A stretch of DNA of 64,000 nt, taken from assembly GCF_016616885.1 (NCBI RefSeq), contig NZ_CP067102.1, forward strand, positions 1,826,501 to 1,890,500. The letters are read 5' to 3'. The translations under genes and the position numbers were made by a program. Positions 28,700-37,590 of the stretch are shown here, piece by piece (within the stretch, counting starts at the first letter, position 1; each line of letters starts with the position of its first letter). The DNA comes from Bradyrhizobium diazoefficiens (GTDB taxonomy: Bacteria; Pseudomonadota; Alphaproteobacteria; Rhizobiales; Xanthobacteraceae). The notes below the pieces were generated by a model that did not search any database, was not told the origin of the DNA, and saw only the letters and a list, made by a program, of their open reading frames with translations.

Positions 28700-29330
28700 A
28701 GCATGCTGTGCGCGCCGCAGCGCCAAGTCAAAATGCGCGCCTACCGTTCGTGATCTGGCAAACGCCGGGAATCATCGACGCCGACCTTGAACGACAAGGT
28801 GGCAAAGGGTCCGACGCCGGGAACCGTCATCAGACGCCGGCAGAGAGAATCATGCTGCACCACTTGCAGCAGAACACGATGCAGCCGATCGTAACCCCCG
28901 AGGATGCGCGGCGCGAATCCACAAGCCCTCGATGATCACTGTGAGGATTGGATCGCTGCGCTCGATCGGCTCGCGGACGGCACCGCGGGCACCGGCGCCA
29001 ACGAGCAACCCATAGCCCCGGAGCGAACCACGAATGTGGCTTTCGAGGGCCGTTAGTGTGCGCTTGAGCAGCTTCCGCTTGGTCAGCAGCGTACGCATCT
29101 TCTGCATGTCGATAATCTTGACATGGACGGCGTCGTACCGGCCGCGGTCGCATCATCTGCGCGATGCCGCGTGCATCGTTGCGATCTGTTTTGTTGCGCC
29201 GTCGAGAGCGAAACTCGCATGTGGCAAGCCTCGACGACGCTGTGTGGCCACGAACACATAATTCCTTGCATCAGGCTCCGGAGTCGGTCCGACCTCGGCT
29301 ATCGCCGTGCACCGGCTTCTCGAAGCCCGA
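28700..29330 (-). pseudogene. IS110-family transposase remnant
   Basis: Reverse-strand pieces in order: TDRNDARGIAQMMR (about 29190-29150), LLTKRKLLKRTLTALESHIR and GSLRGYGLLVGAGA (about 29090-28990), then RRLMTVPGVGPFATLSFKVG and VDDSR (about 28835-28760). These are the DEDD N-terminal region and the HhH-like PGVGP core of IS110 transposases. Frameshifts separate them. The conserved C-terminal SDxx region was not found. Confidence 0.75.
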
Positions 29331-29599
29331 TTTGAAGAGCCCTCCGTCACTGGAGCCGACGAACGAAATAGAAAAGTCACGCAGGCAATTTGCGCCGGGT
29401 GTTGAAAGTCTCGAGCGCTACCGATGCCCATATTGCGTGTGTGTGAGTGCGCTCGCAAACGTCTCGAAGAGCATGGTGGTTGCGTCTCCTCAGAATGGAC
29501 GCCAGTTCCGGGTCGGCCCGGTACAGTCGCAATAGGGCAGCACCATTTCCCACCCATTGGGGCCATTTCACAGTCAGTGCCGTGTCGGCGTGGCGAGCG
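29331..29599. other. no gene recognised
   Basis: About 270 bases between the IS110 remnant and the upstream region of the oxoamine synthase gene. I see nothing in it. Confidence 0.35.
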
Positions 29600-29860
29600 C
29601 GCCCCTTACGCGATCTACCCCTCTGATCTGATAGCTGCCCAAGGGAAGTCGCCAGTGGTTTAGTGTTTGAACCAAAGGCCGATCCAGCTGCCCGTGGACT
29701 GTAGAGATCTTCCACTTCGGCCCTATGTCACCAAGCCGCTCGTCGTCGCACTCAAGCGGACGGTGCCCGCTGTCTTGCCAAGTGGAAGGAGAACGAAATG
29801 CAACAGGGGAGCCCGCTGTCAAATAGTCGGCCGCCCGAACATTTTCGGAACACCGCCTAC
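29600..29860 (+). repeat. 5' region of the oxoamine synthase gene, repeated at 18135-18400
   Basis: The leader and first codons of the synthase gene match the copy at 18135-18400 in blocks (CCCCTTACGC, CTGATCTGATAGCTGCC, GTCGCCAGTGGTTTA, GAGAACGAAATGCAAC). Since this copy leads into an intact gene, it is probably the functional promoter and leader. Confidence 0.6.
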
Positions 29861-31099
29861 GTGATCAACAAGAGCCGCCAGTATTTCGATGCAGCCCACG
29901 CGGCTGGTCTCATGGCGGTCCAAGGACGTTCTACGGCCGGGCGCTCCATTGCTTTGGGTACGGGTCCACTTGACCATAGACGGCAGGTAATCGATTTCGT
30001 GCGATGCTCATACCTTGGCCTGGACAATCATCCCGCTATCGTTGCTGGCGCGATCGAAGCAATTGAGGCGCATCATTCGTTGCACTGGTCATGTGCACGA
30101 ACAAGGCTCAATTTCGATCTTCTGGCAGAGCTTGAAGCGACCCTGTCGGAGATGTTTTGCGCACGCGTACTCGCCTTTTCCACCGTCATGCTCGCCAATT
30201 TAGGCGCGATGCCCCTCCTTGCTTCGGGGCAATTGACGGGCGAAAAAAAGCCGATCGTGGTGTTCGACCGAATTGCACACATATCGCTCGCATATCACAA
30301 GCCGGTGGTGGCTGATGAAACGCGGGTGGAAACGATCGCGCACAACGACATCGATTCTCTCGAACGCTTGTGCCGCGAACATCCAGTGGTCGTCTATGTA
30401 TGCGATGGTGTTTACTCGATGGGAGGGAATTCGCCCATCAAGGAACTGCGTCAGCTTCAGGAACGTTATGGACTCTTCCTTTATATCGATGATGCTCATG
30501 GGATATCGGTGTTCGGACGCCGAGGTGAAGGATTTGCTCGCTCTCAGTTTCCGAAAGACTTGGGTGACCGCACGATCATAGTAGCTTCCTTGGCCAAGGG
30601 ATTCGGCGCATCGGGCGGTATGGTGATGCTCGGAACGGCCGAACATGAGGCTCTGTTTAGACGATACTCGATTCCCTACGCGTTTTCGGTGGCTCCCAAC
30701 CTGGCTGCAGTTGGCGCGGCGCTTGGCTCGTGCAAGATTCATCGCTCGTCAGAGCTGGGTGAACGACAGCGGCGGTTGGCGCAACGGATCAAGGTATTTG
30801 ACTGCCGTGTCCCAACCGCCGAGCAGGGCAATCCATTTCCGATCAGAATGATCGCCATTGGATCCGAGGCTGAAGCTATTGCAATCGCAAGAGGGCTTCT
30901 CGACGCTGGTTTCTATACTTCGGTGACGTTCTTCCCGACCGTCGCGCAGGGAAGCGCAGGGATTCGGGTGTGCATTACGGCCGATCATGAGACCGGCGAC
31001 ATAGAGCGGCTCTGCGACTGCATCTTGGAAAGGGTTCCCGACACAACGGCCAAGCTCTGTATGCCATCCGCCGTTGCCAGAGGTGATAATGACTATTGA
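29798..31099 (+). CDS. alpha-oxoamine synthase (KBL/BioF/ALA synthase family)
   Basis: A 433-residue fold-type I PLP enzyme. YIDDAHGISVFGRRGEG holds Asp231 or Asp232 and His234, and IIVASLAKGFGASGG holds Schiff-base Lys267; these are the hallmark sites of enzymes that condense an amino acid with an acyl-CoA and lose CO2, giving an alpha-amino ketone. AAGGAG lies 5-10 nt before ATG 29798. The stop overlaps the next gene (ATGACTATTGA), and an SDR follows that could reduce the ketone. It is not obviously BioF, since no bio genes are near; 8-amino-7-oxononanoate synthase, CqsA-like or sphingoid-base-like roles all remain open. Confidence 0.9.
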   Translation: MQQGSPLSNSRPPEHFRNTAYVINKSRQYFDAAHAAGLMAVQGRSTAGRSIALGTGPLDHRRQVIDFVRCSYLGLDNHPAIVAGAIEAIEAHHSLHWSCARTRLNFDLLAELEATLSEMFCARVLAFSTVMLANLGAMPLLASGQLTGEKKPIVVFDRIAHISLAYHKPVVADETRVETIAHNDIDSLERLCREHPVVVYVCDGVYSMGGNSPIKELRQLQERYGLFLYIDDAHGISVFGRRGEGFARSQFPKDLGDRTIIVASLAKGFGASGGMVMLGTAEHEALFRRYSIPYAFSVAPNLAAVGAALGSCKIHRSSELGERQRRLAQRIKVFDCRVPTAEQGNPFPIRMIAIGSEAEAIAIARGLLDAGFYTSVTFFPTVAQGSAGIRVCITADHETGDIERLCDCILERVPDTTAKLCMPSAVARGDNDY

Positions 31100-31820
31100 G
31101 CGGAGGAGATTCGTCGAGCTGCCCGGCACGACCAAGTTGCTTGCCTTTGATGCGAATAAGCAGGACGAAGACCCGTCAAACCTCGATCCAGTGTTCAATT
31201 ACGAGGGCGTCTCCGAGTTGTTACGGTCAACGTCATCGGCGCGTACTTACGCGAAATCGAATACTCTTGCAGAGGGCGCCTACACCCGAATGAGGTATGG
31301 ACTTAGTGTAGGTCATCTCGCATTGGGAAAGCGTTTCAGATTGGCGACATTGGCGCGATGCCTTGCCACTGGTACTGCCCCAGCGGCCCGTGCGCTTTTC
31401 AAGCTCCTTCAAGCCGATGCGGCGCCCGCAAACGAGCGGTCCGGAGGGGGCATACAGGCGCCGATGCCGATGGAATTCGGTGAACTCCTGAAAGGGCGCC
31501 TCCCGCTCGAAAGTTTGCGGTTCTCGATCGCAAGGCCACTTCATCTCACGTCCGGCTGGACCGGCTTCAAAGGCCTCCGGAAGATGTGGGCGTTCCGAGC
31601 CGCCGTTCTCGAACTTAGTCAGCCGATTCTCCTGGCCATGCATATTGGCCGGATCTGGGACTGCATCGGACCGATCATTACGCTTATGACTGCTGCTATA
31701 GGCAGGCTGCGCTGCATCGCGACACCGCAAGGGTACCTCCACCTGCTGTGGACTCCCCTGTGCATTTCCAGCGCTGTGGACTCGCCAGATACGGCTGTTG
31801 CGACCGTTTGGCGATCATGA
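31089..31820 (+). CDS. unknown protein coupled to oxoamine synthase and SDR
   Basis: A 243-residue frame starting MTIERRRFVELPGTTKLLAF. I recognise no domain. Its start overlaps the synthase stop (ATGACTATTGA) and its stop overlaps the SDR start (ATGA at 31817), so it is translationally coupled on both sides, strong contextual evidence that it is or was a real gene. The second half (from about residue 150, TSGWTGFKGLRKMW on) looks less protein-like, so a frameshift that altered the C-terminus is possible. No signal peptide or obvious membrane helix. Confidence 0.55.
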   Translation: MTIERRRFVELPGTTKLLAFDANKQDEDPSNLDPVFNYEGVSELLRSTSSARTYAKSNTLAEGAYTRMRYGLSVGHLALGKRFRLATLARCLATGTAPAARALFKLLQADAAPANERSGGGIQAPMPMEFGELLKGRLPLESLRFSIARPLHLTSGWTGFKGLRKMWAFRAAVLELSQPILLAMHIGRIWDCIGPIITLMTAAIGRLRCIATPQGYLHLLWTPLCISSAVDSPDTAVATVWRS

Positions 31821-32605
31821 TGACACCAGGAAAACTCAGGGGTCGAAGCGACGGACGCGTTGCTCTCGTGACGGGAGGGGCACGCGGGATTGGACTCGAG
31901 ATCGTACGTCGGTTGTCGGCCGATGGCTATCAGGTCGCCTTTGTGGCGACGAGAGCAGAGCATGTGGAGCGGGCGCTTGAGAGTCTTAGCGGCCCAGAAG
32001 ATCGTCTCTATGCCGAGGCGATCGACGTAACGCGACAAAACGAGGTGGAGCGATTTGTTGATCGCATCCAGGCGCGCTGGGGCGACATTGGGACTTTGGT
32101 GAACAACGCAGGCATTTCTCCAAAGCGCACGGACCAGGATGCTCCTTGGCTTTCGCAGATGTCTCTCGATGAATGGGCGCGGGTCATCGATGTCAATCTC
32201 AAAGGTCCCTTCATTCTCATAAGGCTCTTGGCGCCAGAAATGATCGCGAAAGGCTATGGGCGGATTATCAATATCGGGTCACTCGCGGGCCGTGCTATGC
32301 CGTTGATCGCGGGGCCCCACTATGCCGCCTCAAAGGCTGGGCTGGTCGGATTAACCCGCGCTGCTGCGCGGGATCTGGCCCCATGCGGTATTACGGTCAA
32401 TTGTATCGCTCCAGGGCGGATCCTCAGTGATCTGACCGGACCACCTGAGGCTGCTGTCAACCGCTCCGCCCTCAGCCGGATTCCGGTCGGCCGTTTTGGA
32501 ACGGCCGAAGAGGTAGCGCACGTCGTAGCCTTTCTGGCCTCGCCACTGGCCGGCTTTATCACCGGCGCAACCATCGATATCACGGGCGGCGAGTTCGCCG
32601 CATAA
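31817..32605 (+). CDS. short-chain dehydrogenase/reductase (FabG-like)
   Basis: A 262-residue classical SDR: cofactor motif ALVTGGARGIGLEI (about 16-29), NNAG in TLVNNAGISPKR, and the catalytic Ser with YxxxK in INIGSLAGRAM and HYAASKAGLVGLTRA. It ends ATIDITGGEFAA, as 3-oxoacyl-ACP reductase-like proteins do. The start MMTPGKLRG overlaps the previous stop (ATGA), so translation is probably coupled. NADP or NAD reduction of a keto group is likely, plausibly the product of the oxoamine synthase upstream. It is followed after 75 nt by CoA-transferase copy B. Confidence 0.92.
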   Translation: MMTPGKLRGRSDGRVALVTGGARGIGLEIVRRLSADGYQVAFVATRAEHVERALESLSGPEDRLYAEAIDVTRQNEVERFVDRIQARWGDIGTLVNNAGISPKRTDQDAPWLSQMSLDEWARVIDVNLKGPFILIRLLAPEMIAKGYGRIINIGSLAGRAMPLIAGPHYAASKAGLVGLTRAAARDLAPCGITVNCIAPGRILSDLTGPPEAAVNRSALSRIPVGRFGTAEEVAHVVAFLASPLAGFITGATIDITGGEFAA

Positions 32606-32680
32606 GGCGATGGATATCGCATTTGGCACGAAAGCGTTCCGTTGCCGTCAAATGCCGCGGCCAAAAAAGAGGAACCCTCG

Positions 32681-35125
32681 ATGGGAGCGTTATCACATCT
32701 GCGGGTGATTGAGATCGGCAGTTCTGCGGCAACCTGCTATTGCTCGCGCTTGTTTGCCGATTTCGGCGCCGACGTTCAGAAAGTCGAGCCGCCAACCGGC
32801 GATCCACTGCGCCGCAGCGGTCCACTCACGCCAGGTGGTCAGAGCGCGTGGTTCGCATTCTTGAACTTCAACAAATCGAGCATCATCATAGATTGCGCCG
32901 GACCCGACGCGATCACACGCCTGACGGAGTTGATCGAGGGGTGTGACATTCTGGTCGATGGCCGCGATGTTGATCCTGCGGAATGCCCGTCGATAGATAT
33001 CGGGGCGATCCGGCAGCGACGTCCCGCGTTGATCTATATCGAGGCAAGTTGGTTTGCTCGCGACAGCCCTTACGCCGAATTCGCCGCAACCGACTCCACC
33101 GTGCGCGCGCTCGCCGGTCTCATCAAGCTGGTTGGACCGGTCGAGGGTCCGCCGTTGCACGCACCGGACTTTCAGGTCGGAATTCTTGCCGGCTTATGGG
33201 GTTTTGTCGCCGCGGCTTCTTCGGCGTTTGCGAGAATGCAGGGTGCAGCAGGGCGGTCGTGGTCGCTCAGCATATTCGAATCGAGTCTCGCGCTCAGCGA
33301 GTATCAGCTGTTTGAGGCGTTTGCGCGCAGCGACATGATGCGCCGGATTGGCGTTAACCGCTTCTGGCCGAACTTTCCAACCGGCATCTACGAGACGAAA
33401 AAAGGTTGGCTCGGTGTTACGACAATCACTCCGGCACAATGGCACGCGTTCTGTGATATGCTCGGCTTATCCGAATTGCGGGACGATTCAGCTCTCGTGC
33501 TCGGGAAGGACCGTCTGCAACGCCGGGAGCAGATCGAGCGACAGTTCATGCCCAGGCTGAAGACGCGGACAGCGCAGGAATGGTTTGCGGAGGGATTGAA
33601 GCGCAAGATTCCAATCGTGCCAGTACCAGAAATTTCCGATCTGCTGCAGGGCGCGGAGAAGAGAGAGCGCGGCGCAATCGTGCCCGTGCTGCTCGGCGAA
33701 GAAGAGGGCCTGACGGCCGGCTCGATGCAGCGACTGACATTGACGCCGCCGCGCCGGGGTGGAAGGGTTCCGGCTCCCGGTGAGCAGCAGGCTTTCGCGA
33801 TTGCCCGAAGACACTTGAGCGACGCTGCGTCGGCGTCGTCCGGCCTCATCGATGCTGATGGGCTACCCTTGCAGGGGATTCGTGTCATCGACTTTACGAT
33901 GGGGTGGGCGGGTCCGTTGTGTACGCGCACACTTGCCGATCTCGGTGCGGATGTCATCAAGATCGAAGCGGTCCAGTATCCCGACTGGTGGCGCGGCGTT
34001 GACCGCCGGCCGGCCTACGTCGACGACCAGATGTACGAAAAGACGCTGCGCTTCTGCATGATAAACCGCAACAAGCGCGGTATCACACTCGACCTGACGC
34101 GCCGGCCGGGCCGGACTCTCGCCAAACGGCTTATATCGAGAGGTGATATTGTTGTCGACAATTATTCGGCCGATGTGCTGCCCAAGCTCGGGCTCGGGTA
34201 TGACGTGCTCAGAACGCTCAATCCTCAGCTCGTGATGATGTCGATGTCAGCCTTCGGCACGAACAGCGTCCATCGCAGTTGCCGGGCCTACGGCTCGACT
34301 CTCGAGCAGGGCTCGGGGTTGCCGAGCGTGATCGGAAAGCCGGACGGGCCACCCCTCATGAGCCACATCGCGTTCGGAGACGCGGTCGGCGGGTTGAATG
34401 GCTGCGCTGCAGTTCTGGTTGCATTGATGCACGCCCGCAAAACCGGGCAGGGACAATTCATTGATCTCTCGCAGATCGAATGCATGATGCCCTTTGCGGC
34501 GCCTTGGATCACTGTCCATTCGATCGGCGGTACGCCCCCGGTAAGATACGGCAACCGACATCCGCAGTTCGTGCCGCATGGTTGCTTCCGGTGTGCTGGG
34601 GAGGACGATTGGATCGTGGTATCGGCGACCGAGGAGGGCATGTGGCAGAGGCTTGCCACCGTTATTGGCCGGCCAGACTGGGCCACGGACACATCGCTAA
34701 GATCTGCTGAAGCCCGCCGCGGCATCGAGGATCTGATCGAGAGAACTGTCGAAGCCTGGACGCTCAGCCGGGATGCGGATCAGGCGATGTCCGAGTTGCA
34801 GGCTGCAAGGGTCGCCGCCGGCGTGGCGCGCCTGCCGATTGACCTGCTCAACGATCCACACGTCAAGTCCCGTGCATTTCTGCAGGAAGTCGAACGCGCT
34901 TTCATTGGTCCGCATCCGCAACCCTCGATACCGATTCGCGAAGGTGCGCGGCCATATGCGGTCCGCACAGCGGCACCGACGCTGGGACAACATAATAAAG
35001 AGATCCTATCAGGGCTTCTCGATCTCTCCGACACCGAGATCGGGCACTTGGCGAAGGAGGGCATCATCGGCACCCAGATGCTATCGGACGCGGAGCTCGC
35101 AAGATCAAAGAAAGTGCCGTCATAA
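32681..35125 (+). CDS. tandem-domain CaiB/BaiF (class III) CoA-transferase, copy B
   Basis: An 814-residue two-domain CoA-transferase closely related over its whole length to copy A at 19321. Candidate catalytic Asp residues sit in HAPDFQVGILAG (domain 1) and AFGDAVGGLNG (domain 2). GAGGAA lies 7 nt before ATG 32681; a TTG 39 nt upstream is in frame but has no site. It lies 75 nt after the SDR in the same direction and is probably the last gene of the oxoamine synthase operon. The two copies could serve related substrates or reflect duplication of a pathway module. Confidence 0.92.
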   Translation: MGALSHLRVIEIGSSAATCYCSRLFADFGADVQKVEPPTGDPLRRSGPLTPGGQSAWFAFLNFNKSSIIIDCAGPDAITRLTELIEGCDILVDGRDVDPAECPSIDIGAIRQRRPALIYIEASWFARDSPYAEFAATDSTVRALAGLIKLVGPVEGPPLHAPDFQVGILAGLWGFVAAASSAFARMQGAAGRSWSLSIFESSLALSEYQLFEAFARSDMMRRIGVNRFWPNFPTGIYETKKGWLGVTTITPAQWHAFCDMLGLSELRDDSALVLGKDRLQRREQIERQFMPRLKTRTAQEWFAEGLKRKIPIVPVPEISDLLQGAEKRERGAIVPVLLGEEEGLTAGSMQRLTLTPPRRGGRVPAPGEQQAFAIARRHLSDAASASSGLIDADGLPLQGIRVIDFTMGWAGPLCTRTLADLGADVIKIEAVQYPDWWRGVDRRPAYVDDQMYEKTLRFCMINRNKRGITLDLTRRPGRTLAKRLISRGDIVVDNYSADVLPKLGLGYDVLRTLNPQLVMMSMSAFGTNSVHRSCRAYGSTLEQGSGLPSVIGKPDGPPLMSHIAFGDAVGGLNGCAAVLVALMHARKTGQGQFIDLSQIECMMPFAAPWITVHSIGGTPPVRYGNRHPQFVPHGCFRCAGEDDWIVVSATEEGMWQRLATVIGRPDWATDTSLRSAEARRGIEDLIERTVEAWTLSRDADQAMSELQAARVAAGVARLPIDLLNDPHVKSRAFLQEVERAFIGPHPQPSIPIREGARPYAVRTAAPTLGQHNKEILSGLLDLSDTEIGHLAKEGIIGTQMLSDAELARSKKVPS

Positions 35126-35316
35126 GTCGACGTTAGCCAGATTGACGGACCTACAGAACTTGCTGTGATATCAGGTCGCCCGCCCAGTGGCCGCCTCGAC
35201 CGGTCGAACGCGGCAGACCTGGCGTGATCTGCCCCGTTACCTCGAGGGCATGCGCGCCGAGCGCTGACGCACAAGGAACCTCGTGCGGTCGCCCTGTTCA
35301 ATTGTGCGCCGACTTT

Positions 35317-35571
35317 TCAGGCCACGCGCCTCGTGGCCGCGATCTCCGAATTGGCAGAAACATCGAGCTCGATTTCATGCGACAGCTCGACGATCGTTTC
35401 CGGATGATAGCCATTCTCGCGCAATGCGTACTTTAATGCTTGGGCGCGGTTCACGAAGAGGCCGCCAAAAATGCCGTTCTGTTCGCAAGCAATCCAGTTG
35501 CCACGACGGTTCCTGCCAACAAAGACGGTCGGCGCTGCAGGCCTGCACGAAGGAGGTTTGTCGAGCTTCAT
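35317..35571 (-). CDS. small conserved hypothetical protein
   Basis: An 84-residue protein beginning MKLDKPPSC and containing VFVGRNRRGNWIACEQNG, GGLFVNRAQALKYALRENG and IVELSHEIELDV. I know this pattern (RGNWVxQEQNGxxGGLFxxRAxALxYAL) from small proteins of bradyrhizobia with no assigned function. AGAAGG upstream supports the start. No signal peptide. It stands alone and faces away from the radical SAM gene. Confidence 0.7.
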   Translation of the reverse strand: MKLDKPPSCRPAAPTVFVGRNRRGNWIACEQNGIFGGLFVNRAQALKYALRENGYHPETIVELSHEIELDVSANSEIAATRRVA

Positions 35572-36401
35572 GATCATCATCCTTCTAAGCTCGAATGGTA
35601 TGCTTCTCGGCCGACCTCTGCCGAATCCAGAAGGCTCAAACGTCGGCGGCGCAGGATCGTTTGGTTGCAACGCGCGCTGTTTACAAGCGACAGCGATACG
35701 CTTGACGAACGTCGCGCCAACCGCGACGTTGCCTCGTCAGCGCACACATCAGGAGTCATCGGGCTAGCTTCATTGGCAGCTCTTGGAATCGACCCACCGT
35801 ATTGGCGGCGGCTTCTTCGTTTTCGTTTCAGCAATCGGTGTGCCACTCGCTGAAGCTGATGCGCGCCGTGGTTTACGAACACGCGTCTGACATCGTCCCA
35901 CGCACGCGGTGACGAGCTTAACGGCTCCGCGAATTCCGAGAGAAATCGAATGGGTGTTACGCGACAAATCGTTCCGGCTACGCCGGCTTCCCCCTATTAG
36001 TAGGAAGGGTTAGAAGTTTCTGCTCGGTAACGCGCAGATGAAGAAGAGCTGTTCCCGCAATTGGCGCTCGCTGACTGCACTCTCCTCGTCAGATCGACGC
36101 TTTGTGGTGGGTGGGACGGATGATGCGACTTTTACTGGCTAGAAAGTGAAATGCTCATCGCTGCCAATGCCGCGACCAATAACGCCGATGGAGCTGGGCG
36201 CGCTGTCGGAAGTGTGTAGAGCGGCTTGGCGACTGGCGGTGCGTGCGCGTGCATCTGTCTGAAACCAAGCGCGCCGGATGTCGGGAATCCGCCAAGCTGT
36301 TTGGAGCACGACATTGGACCCTCAAACTAGTCAGCGATTCGGCGCGTCGCTCTGGCATAAATCCTGCTGCAACCTTTCTGGGAGAAAGCCAGGAGGATGC
36401 C
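35572..36401. other. intergenic before the radical SAM gene
   Basis: About 830 bases. Nothing resembles a known gene. A tiny plus-strand frame at about 36151-36219 reads MLIAANAATNNADGAGRAVG and ends two codons later; it has no good ribosome site. The region ends in AGGAGG before the radical SAM ATG. Confidence 0.4.
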
Positions 36402-37430
36402 ATGCCAAGCGAACATGCGCTGCCCATTGTCTTCAACCACGCGAGAATTTGTGTATCTTTCTACTGCAATCTTCATTGCGAGCACTGCTATGTTCCCGAA
36501 GAGTATCGGGATCAATACAAGCGTCTTTTGGAGCCATCACAACTGTCTGTCGAGGAGATGACAGATTTCATCGACCTTCTCGCCGACAAATATTCCCTGA
36601 GAAAAGTCTCATTGACGGGTGGCGAGCCGCTTCTGAAATTGGTGTTTCCGCGCACGGCAGCCCTGATGGCCCATGCGAACAAGCGAGGCCTTCAGGTGCA
36701 ATTGAACACAGGAGGGCTCGGCCAGGTGCCGATTCCTGATGTCGTCTCAATTTTCGACGATCCCAAGAAACTAACGTTCCAATTCAGTTTTGACGGTGCA
36801 AAGCGGGAGACCGTGGAACGCTTCCGGGGGAGGGCGGGTGTTTACGATTCCGCACTCCGGCAGATGGCAGAGGCGGTCAATTGCGGAGTCTTGGTGCAAG
36901 CCAGGATGACGGCTAACCGGCACAACATCAGTGAGGCGCTGGACGCCTATCGGCTCCTGTCGTCGGTCGGCGTCCACTCCTTCAGAACCAAGCCGATGTT
37001 CGCCTCGGGTGTTGCCCTCGACAATGAGGACGCGCTCTTGGGCTCGGCTGACGAAATTCGAGAGCTGCAGGAGGCCCTGATGGGGATTGCTGCGGAGCCC
37101 AGCTCATCACGCCTCGAACTGCCGCCGCCGATTTTCGTCGATACGTCGCAGCCGCGGCCAAACGTCCGATATACCGAATGCGACTGCGGTAACACCGCGG
37201 TCTACCTCTCTACAAACGGGGATTTGTATCCCTGTTCCTTCGTTGTCGGTGATCCCGATAGCCAGGAGTTCCTCCTCGGCAATATCCGATCGCCGGAATT
37301 CGATCTGGAGAAGGTTTGGCGTACATCGCCGGCTCTCAAGAAATTTCGGGCGAACAGTGGCTGCGGCCAATGCCCGAGCCAGGTCGCCCTCCTGAAGAAT
37401 ATCGAGAACCGTGCGCTCGCCTGCGCCTGA
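36402..37430 (+). CDS. radical SAM protein with SPASM-like C-terminus
   Basis: A 342-residue protein. The radical SAM cluster motif is Cys22, Cys26 and Cys29 in YCNLHCEHCYVP, followed by VSLTGGEPLL (the GGE SAM site). The C-terminal part has further cysteines in TECDCGNTAVYLSTNGDLYP, PCSF and SGCGQCPSQ, as in SPASM proteins that bind auxiliary 4Fe-4S clusters. AGGAGG lies 7 nt before ATG 36402, a very strong site. Such proteins modify peptides, activate partner enzymes or act in cofactor synthesis. It heads a set with a MocA-like oxidoreductase and a methyltransferase. No precursor peptide is convincing. Confidence 0.9.
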   Translation: MPSEHALPIVFNHARICVSFYCNLHCEHCYVPEEYRDQYKRLLEPSQLSVEEMTDFIDLLADKYSLRKVSLTGGEPLLKLVFPRTAALMAHANKRGLQVQLNTGGLGQVPIPDVVSIFDDPKKLTFQFSFDGAKRETVERFRGRAGVYDSALRQMAEAVNCGVLVQARMTANRHNISEALDAYRLLSSVGVHSFRTKPMFASGVALDNEDALLGSADEIRELQEALMGIAAEPSSSRLELPPPIFVDTSQPRPNVRYTECDCGNTAVYLSTNGDLYPCSFVVGDPDSQEFLLGNIRSPEFDLEKVWRTSPALKKFRANSGCGQCPSQVALLKNIENRALACA

Positions 37431-37590
37431 CCAGGCGAACGATGAACGAAATGCGGTCTCCATATCGGCGGTCCTCGATGCGCGAGGCGGCAGTATCCCA
37501 CCTTGTCAGCGTCCGTCAGGTAGACCCGGTGTCTGCCCTCATTGCGTCCGAGGTTCTGATTGAGGCAAAAGCGAGAGAGTATCAGAAGGC

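Noticed and set aside
36151..36219. 22-codon frame as a RiPP precursor for the radical SAM protein
   Set aside because: No good ribosome site, no core-peptide features, and no other maturation or export genes; kept only as something to check for conservation.
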